From Clostridiales bacterium (lineage in GTDB: Bacteria; Bacillota; Clostridia; Lachnospirales; WQUN01), in NCBI GenBank assembly GCA_031269415.1, contig JAISZF010000046.1, forward strand, positions 1 through 5,954: a DNA stretch of 5,954 bases, given 5' to 3'. Of the stretch, positions 4,437 to 5,954 are shown in pieces (the first letter of the stretch is position 1; each line of letters begins with the position of its first letter). The translations under genes and the position numbers were made by a program. Under the pieces are notes generated by a model. That model was not told where the DNA came from. It did no database searches and worked only from the letters and a program-made list of their open reading frames with translations.

Positions 4437-5927
4437 ATGCTGTTCAATTCACTGGCTTACCTGATCTTCTTCCCCATTGTGGCCGTATGTTTCTTTGTGT
4501 TCCCGAAAAAATACAGATGGCTCTGGCTGCTGCTCTGCAGCTTTTATTTCTACATGAGCTGGAATGTCCGCTATGCCGGGCTGATGCTGCTGTCCATCGT
4601 TATTACATATACAAGCGGAATTCTGCTGGGCCGCGTGAACAGCGGCACGGCGGACGCCAAACATAAAAACGTTCACAGGAAGCTGATTGTAGCCGGCAGC
4701 TTTATCACCAATCTCGGCATACTCTTCTTTTTCAAGTATTTCAACTTTGTGAACAGCCTGCTGGCCGGTATATCCGCGAGCTTTTCCGCCGAATGGCCCG
4801 TGAGCGATCTCAACGTCCTCCTGCCCGTGGGCATATCGTTTTACACCTTTCAGGCGCTGAGTTATACGATAGACGTCTACTATGACCGGGTGAAGCCCGA
4901 AACGCATTTCGGTTACTACGCGCTGTTTGTGTCGTTCTTCCCGCAGTTGGTCGCGGGGCCCATAGAACGCACGGGCCGGCTGCTCCCGCAGATTAAGGCG
5001 ACCCCGGCCTTCGACTCGGATCGTATGCGCTCCGGGCTTGCCTCAATGTGGCTGGGGTATTTCAAAAAAGTCGTCATAGCGGATCGCGTGGCCGTACTGG
5101 TCAACACCGTTTACAACGATCCCGGTTCATATAAAGGGATGCCGCTGATTATCGCCACGCTGTTTTTTTCCATTCAAATCTACTGCGACTTCTCTGGCTA
5201 CTCGGATATCGCGATCGGTTCCGCCAAGATACTCGGGTTTAATCTTATGACCAATTTTGACGCGCCTTACTTTTCCAAATCCATCTCTGAATTTTGGCGC
5301 CGCTGGCACATATCTCTGAGCCAGTGGTTCAGGGACTGCCTTTACATACCCCTGGGCGGCAGCCGTGTTTCAAAGCCGCGAAAGTATTTTAACGTGTTTG
5401 TCGTATTCTTGACCAGCGGCTTATGGCACGGCGCTTCGCTCAACTTTATTGTATGGGGCGCTCTGCACGGGGCTTATCAAATCGCCGGCGAAATACTTAA
5501 GCCGTGGCGGGATCGCCTCCTCGGCTTCTTTAGAATAAACGGGGAGACGTTTGTCCGCGCCTTTATTCAAATTTTGATGACATATACGTTTACCTGCTTT
5601 GCATGGATATTCTTCCGCGCGAATAATCTGCGCGACGCAATCTATATATTCAGGAATATCTTTAATTTCAACGATATGGCGCCCGCGGACACATCGCTGT
5701 TCACCCCGGGGCTGGATCCGAAAGAGTTCACGCTGGCTTTAGCCTCGGCCGCCGTATTGCTGTTAATAGATATCCTGTCCCGAAAGCGGGATTTGTTCTG
5801 CTGCCTCGTCAAGCGGAAACTGCCGATCAGATGGGCCGTGTATATAGCCGCGATACTGTGTATTATAATCTTTGGCAGCTACGGCATCGGCTATGACGCC
5901 GCCGATTTTATTTATTTTCAATTTTAG
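4437..5927 (+). CDS. MBOAT-family membrane O-acyltransferase, AlgI-like
   Basis: The 496-residue integral membrane protein is full length for the AlgI/PatA branch of the MBOAT (membrane-bound O-acyltransferase) family. These proteins move acyl groups, usually acetyl, across the membrane onto extracellular polysaccharides or wall polymers, normally with a separate SGNH- or AlgX/DHHW-type partner. About 11 hydrophobic segments are visible, including 3-22, 26-41, 46-65, 83-101, 204-222, 236-258, 316-345, 371-392, 431-447 and 464-482. Key motifs are PVGISFYTFQALSYTID (130-146), FPQLVAGPIER (168-178), YCDFSGYSDIAIGSAKILGF (249-268), FWRRWHISLSQWFRDCLYIP (286-305) with H291, and SGLWHGASLNFIVWGALHG (327-345) with H331, the likely catalytic histidine equivalent to AlgI His322. 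The tail FIYFQF is typical. The ATG at 4437 follows AAGAGGA and directly precedes the first membrane segment. The target polymer is unknown, and no partner gene lies in the window; the name AlgI would not imply alginate. Confidence 0.93.
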   Translation: MLFNSLAYLIFFPIVAVCFFVFPKKYRWLWLLLCSFYFYMSWNVRYAGLMLLSIVITYTSGILLGRVNSGTADAKHKNVHRKLIVAGSFITNLGILFFFKYFNFVNSLLAGISASFSAEWPVSDLNVLLPVGISFYTFQALSYTIDVYYDRVKPETHFGYYALFVSFFPQLVAGPIERTGRLLPQIKATPAFDSDRMRSGLASMWLGYFKKVVIADRVAVLVNTVYNDPGSYKGMPLIIATLFFSIQIYCDFSGYSDIAIGSAKILGFNLMTNFDAPYFSKSISEFWRRWHISLSQWFRDCLYIPLGGSRVSKPRKYFNVFVVFLTSGLWHGASLNFIVWGALHGAYQIAGEILKPWRDRLLGFFRINGETFVRAFIQILMTYTFTCFAWIFFRANNLRDAIYIFRNIFNFNDMAPADTSLFTPGLDPKEFTLALASAAVLLLIDILSRKRDLFCCLVKRKLPIRWAVYIAAILCIIIFGSYGIGYDAADFIYFQF

Positions 5928-5954
5928 ATATCAGGTCTTTAATCACTTCGCCGG
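5908..5954 (-). CDS. Possible C-terminus of a convergent gene (rest outside window)
   Basis: On the minus strand the frame entering from the right edge reads GEVIKDLISKIENK and stops at TAA (5908-5910 on the plus strand). The charged, amphipathic composition resembles a real protein tail. It would overlap the acyltransferase 3' end by 20 bases. Fourteen open codons can easily occur by chance, so this is weak. No hairpin terminator is visible for either gene here. Confidence 0.25.
   Translation of the reverse strand, partial: GEVIKDLISKIENK

Noticed and set aside
4449..4907. Minus-strand open frame of 152 codons inside the acyltransferase
   Set aside because: It is a shadow of a strong coding frame; no promoter, ribosome site or recognisable domain supports it.
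1..5954. CRISPR array, insertion sequence, tRNA or rRNA genes
   Set aside because: No spaced direct repeats, transposase motifs with terminal inverted repeats, tRNA cloverleaf signature (GGTTCGAATC-type arm) or rRNA-like sequence was found on either strand.

Overview
The window looks like a piece of a mid-GC chromosome from a Firmicute, most likely class Clostridia. The basis is gene order and protein type. An Rrf2-family IscR, a group I cysteine desulfurase, an IscU/NifU-type scaffold and MnmA lie head to tail, with no hscA, hscB, iscA or ferredoxin gene in the cluster, which is the compact isc arrangement common in Clostridia. The promoters fit the sigma-A consensus. Species cannot be read from the sequence.

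Layout. Positions 1-320 (+) hold the C-terminal end of a MATE-family multidrug exporter that begins outside the window. Positions 321-664 contain no intact gene, but coding-like fragments run in three successive frames and look like a decayed gene. From about 4024 down to 654, on the minus strand, lies the isc-mnmA operon. It has a strong sigma-A promoter (TTGACA, 17 nt, TATTAT) with an IscR-box-like sequence over its -35, a leader of about 108 nt with an inverted repeat, then iscR, iscS, iscU and mnmA. Spacings are 36 nt (iscR-iscS), 42 or 18 nt (iscS-iscU, depending on the iscU start) and 3 nt (iscU-mnmA). On the plus strand, divergent from the operon, is a small gene (4123-4349) of unknown function. 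Its strong ribosome binding site and ATG are out of frame with its body by one base. A clear rho-independent terminator follows it (4348-4380), and the promoter of the next gene overlaps the terminator's T tract. That gene (4437-5927) encodes a complete AlgI-like MBOAT membrane O-acyltransferase. The last bases may hold the C-terminus of a convergent gene.

How the genes work together. IscS takes sulfur from cysteine. It gives sulfur to IscU for Fe-S cluster assembly, and probably directly to MnmA for 2-thiolation of tRNA wobble uridine. IscR is expected to sense Fe-S status and repress its own promoter, closing a feedback loop. The MATE remnant and the acyltransferase have no evident link to this pathway.

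I see no overt new defence or mobile system. The least ordinary parts are the iscR regulatory region (two divergent promoters sharing one -10 core, with an IscR-like box beside it), the frame-broken small gene, the decayed segment at 321-664, and CG-rich palindromes between the Shine-Dalgarno-like sequences and the starts of iscS, iscU and mnmA.
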